Notes under the pieces: generated by a model | Seen by the model: the letters and a program-made list of their open reading frames with translations, nothing else | Told to the model about the DNA's origin: nothing | Databases searched by the model: none | Shown here: positions 62,701 through 64,000 of the stretch, one piece after another | How the letters are laid out: every line of letters starts with the position of its first letter | Numbering within the stretch: the stretch's first letter is position 1 | Program-made: the position numbers and the translations under genes | Assembly: GCA_032207245.1 (NCBI GenBank) | Contig: CM063500.1 | Span: 63,809,430-63,873,429, forward strand | Reading direction: 5' to 3' | DNA from: Pardosa pseudoannulata | Lineage: Eukaryota; Arthropoda; Arachnida; Araneae; Lycosidae | Length of the DNA: 64,000 bases

Positions 62701-63981
62701 TATGATTTATAGGAAATTTAAGCCCTTGTAAAAAATTGTGTTATTGTCTTTTTGTTAATACTGTTGTGATTGTGTGTGTGATTTGGGAATTTCCTTCAAG
62801 TAAATTGTATCTTATTTGATTTTTTATCATTTAGTGGAGCATTATATACAAATAATGTCTTACTTATTTTCAAAGTTGTTTCAAGTAATTATGTAGACAT
62901 AATATAAATGTCTTTTTAAACAATAGAAAATTTGATTAACAATTGCCTACTTTCGAAAAATTTGAATATTCTAAACCAGGCCTTTTTATTAGTACTCATA
63001 ATTTAACAAAGAAAAAAGTAAAAATGATACAATTATTTATGTATACATCATATACGTAATATTTATAATAACAAGTAATAAATCAACCAAATTAATATAT
63101 ACTTCTATAATGCAGTTTTTGTTTCAATTAAAATTCTATGAATTCTACAATGTGCTGTAAAATTTTACTAGCAGGCCATAGGATGTAATTTTTCTCCATA
63201 CTGTTTCATTGACTAAATTTTAATTTGGTTATTAAAAATCAATTATCAATTTTTTGATTTTCAAAAATGGAGATTTCCTACATACTCTGCACATTTTTAA
63301 TTTAGGGAGATAAGTTTTCGAATCTGCAACCAAATATGTTATTAATTAATTTCAAGAGCAAAATTTAAAACTTGAACATAGCATTCATTTGAAATGCTTT
63401 TGTTATTCATTTACAAAGGGAAAAAACTAAATTTTCTATAATATTTTGCTAATTTTTAGTTATAATATATAAATGCCTAAATTGTTAAAGGTTTTAAAAC
63501 TTGAATATATATATTTATCTAGCCAAAAAAAGAAGTGTCTGTATTGTAAACTTTCATATGAAAAAATGGCTTGATTGTTTTGAGTTTATATCAGAGTAAT
63601 TTTCATACAAGTTCTTCATATAATTCAGAGAAGAGATGCATTTTTATTTTTTTCTTCTTGTGGTGATTAAAAAAAAAAAAAAAACTTTTCTGTTTTTATC
63701 CTGTAGATATCCAGATGCAACTGCAGAAGAACTAGCAACAGTAGATAATGTGTGCATTATTTGTAGAGAGGAAATGTCTGGTTCAGGCAGCAGCAAAAAA
63801 CTGCCTTGCAATCATATTTTCCATGCATCTTGTCTGAGATCATGGTTTCAGAGGCAACAAACATGTCCCACATGCCGTATGGATGTTCTAAGAGTTACCG
63901 CACCCCCAACTGTACAAAATACACCTGCTGCTGGTGCAGGTGCTCCACAACAACCACCTCAACCTGCAAATTTAGGAAACT
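53638..63981 (+). CDS. SYVN1: SYVN1/HRD1 ERAD E3 ubiquitin ligase (5' part, continues off right edge)
   Basis: Synoviolin/HRD1 is the multi-spanning ER-membrane RING E3 that retrotranslocates and ubiquitinates misfolded ER proteins. Coding exons: 53638-53766, 54701-54793, 55524-55676, 57548-57596, 58036-58139, 58246-58372, 58946-59045, 60187-60252, 63707-63981. All junctions are in frame, giving about 365 codons. The hydrophobic N-terminal region (residues about 5-250) has several membrane segments and family signatures such as GQLRAAEMEHLIERSWYAVT and HWLAEDRVDY. The RING-H2 domain has C290, C293, C308, H310, H313, C316, C327 and C330. A Pro/Ala/Gln-rich tail begins in the last exon. The cytosolic C-terminus lies beyond the window. 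Confidence 0.96.
53767..54700. other. SYVN1 intron, nothing recognised
   Basis: AT-rich intron sequence with no supported ORF or repeat. Confidence 0.5.
54701..54793 (+). CDS. SYVN1: SYVN1 exon, membrane segment 2
   Basis: Residues 44-74, VIYLQAFVLVLLTGKLMRKI and on to FFGQLRAAEME. Acceptor atattatag, donor gtgagt. Confidence 0.95.
55524..55676 (+). CDS. SYVN1: SYVN1 exon, residues 75-125
   Basis: Begins HLIERSWYAVTETCLAFTVF and contains FRDDFSPKFVALFTLLLFLK, among the most conserved parts of HRD1. Acceptor tttttcag, donor gtaagt. Confidence 0.96.
55677..57547. other. SYVN1 intron, nothing recognised
   Basis: AT-rich. A gat/atg trinucleotide run lies near 56904-56921, and a TATA repeat with a T-rich tract precedes the next exon (57480-57545). 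Confidence 0.5.
57548..57596 (+). CDS. SYVN1: SYVN1 exon, residues 126-141
   Basis: A 49-bp exon, MERSPVISWLFHIRVS, with the family's MERSPxISWLFH. It leaves one base, completed by the next exon to Ser. Confidence 0.95.
58036..58139 (+). CDS. SYVN1: SYVN1 exon, residues 142-176
   Basis: Membrane segment LLLLLFVLDFFFVNLAYHS followed by ASVQLVFGFE. Acceptor attaatag, donor gtaagt. Confidence 0.95.
58246..58372 (+). CDS. SYVN1: SYVN1 exon, residues 177-218
   Basis: YAILLSVVVNIFLKYLLHSY then DLQSENPWENKAVFLLYSEL. The DLQSENPWxNKAV motif is diagnostic. Donor gtatgt. Confidence 0.96.
58946..59045 (+). CDS. SYVN1: SYVN1 exon, residues 219-251
   Basis: LFKVLLYLMFMTIMIKIHTF then PLFAIRPMYLSLR, the last membrane segment. 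Acceptor catcttgcag, donor gtgagt. Confidence 0.96.
59046..60186. other. SYVN1 intron, possible diverged internal repeats
   Basis: Two similar stretches (about 59380-59490 and 59510-59620) share ttgaaattttgtatttag and caatataataa-type wording. An ancient tandem repeat is possible; no coding signal. Confidence 0.35.
60187..60252 (+). CDS. SYVN1: SYVN1 exon, residues 252-273
   Basis: AFKKAINDVIMSRRAIRNMN then TL, the cytosolic helix before the RING. Acceptor tctgttgtag, donor gtaagt. Confidence 0.95.
60253..63706. other. SYVN1 3.45-kb intron
   Basis: No recognisable gene. Diverged repeated phrases (atttcatggtttcatcattg near 60481 and atttcacgtttcatcattg near 61992, each followed by gatctt) suggest an old duplication of about 120 bp. 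An A run of 17 lies at about 63669-63684, just before the RING exon. Confidence 0.45.
63707..63981 (+). CDS. SYVN1: SYVN1 exon with the RING-H2 finger
   Basis: YPDATAEELATVDNVCIICR then a full C3H2C3 RING and WFQRQQTCPTCRMDVLR. The loop between the second and third zinc ligands (SGSGSSKKLP) is about two residues longer than in vertebrates. A Pro/Ala/Gln-rich stretch follows. The donor is T|gtgagt at 63982, so the gene continues past the window. Confidence 0.96.
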
Positions 63982-64000
63982 GTGAGTATGTTTAGTGTTT

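Noticed and set aside
1..64000. CRISPR arrays, operons, toxin or viral genes
   Set aside because: No regularly spaced repeats with spacers, no prokaryotic gene layout, and no viral or toxin gene recognised; the sequence is a eukaryotic nuclear locus.

Overview
This is a eukaryotic nuclear window, very AT-rich and dense in repeats. Its genes are split into short exons with GT..AG introns of about 0.3 to 7 kb. It most likely comes from an arthropod, and an arachnid such as a spider is my best guess. That guess rests on the Tc1-like, hAT, piggyBac, pogo and SINE content and is an inference. The sequence contains no bacterial-type operon, CRISPR array, rRNA gene or convincing tRNA gene.

Three conserved protein-coding genes account for the window. 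(1) On the minus strand, 21287 down to 2309, is the 5' part of DLST, the E2 dihydrolipoyl succinyltransferase of the mitochondrial 2-oxoglutarate dehydrogenase complex. It has the transit peptide, the lipoyl domain, the Pro-rich linker and the first catalytic-domain exon; the rest lies beyond the left edge. (2) On the minus strand, 49107 down to 26930, is a complete COQ8/ADCK3-type atypical kinase for coenzyme Q biosynthesis, with 12 coding exons and 665 codons. All its diagnostic motifs are visible. (3) On the plus strand, 53638 to 63981, is the 5' part of SYVN1/HRD1, the ERAD E3 ubiquitin ligase, with its transmembrane region and RING-H2 domain; it continues past the right edge. COQ8 and SYVN1 are head to head and may share a promoter region near 49.2-50.2 kb. 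Two of the three genes act in mitochondria, but nothing suggests that the three form a system.

Most of the rest is transposable-element debris. There is a nearly full-length Tc1 element with intact ends, a premature stop and a Glu-to-Lys change at the third catalytic position. There is also a truncated second Tc1. hAT-type MITEs from three families carry 8-bp target duplications. TTAA-flanked piggyBac-type elements include one fusing the two ends of a transposase gene. Two copies of a pogo/Tigger element occur, one split by a 341-bp LTR-like insertion that contains a tRNA-Arg-like segment. A 555-bp solo LTR splits a SINE. A tRNA-derived SINE family has about ten copies, several with clear 9-14 bp target duplications, and a second SINE has a Meta/Ceph-like central domain. 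Five decayed non-LTR retrotransposon fragments and three tandem duplications complete the picture.

Layout: 1-21.3 kb DLST and its TE-rich introns; 21.3-26.9 kb intergenic retroelement and Tc1 debris; 26.9-49.1 kb COQ8; 49.1-50.2 kb divergent promoter region; 50.2-64 kb SYVN1. I see no clearly undescribed molecular system. The most unusual items are the tRNA-like sequence inside the LTR-like insertion and the Meta-like SINE.
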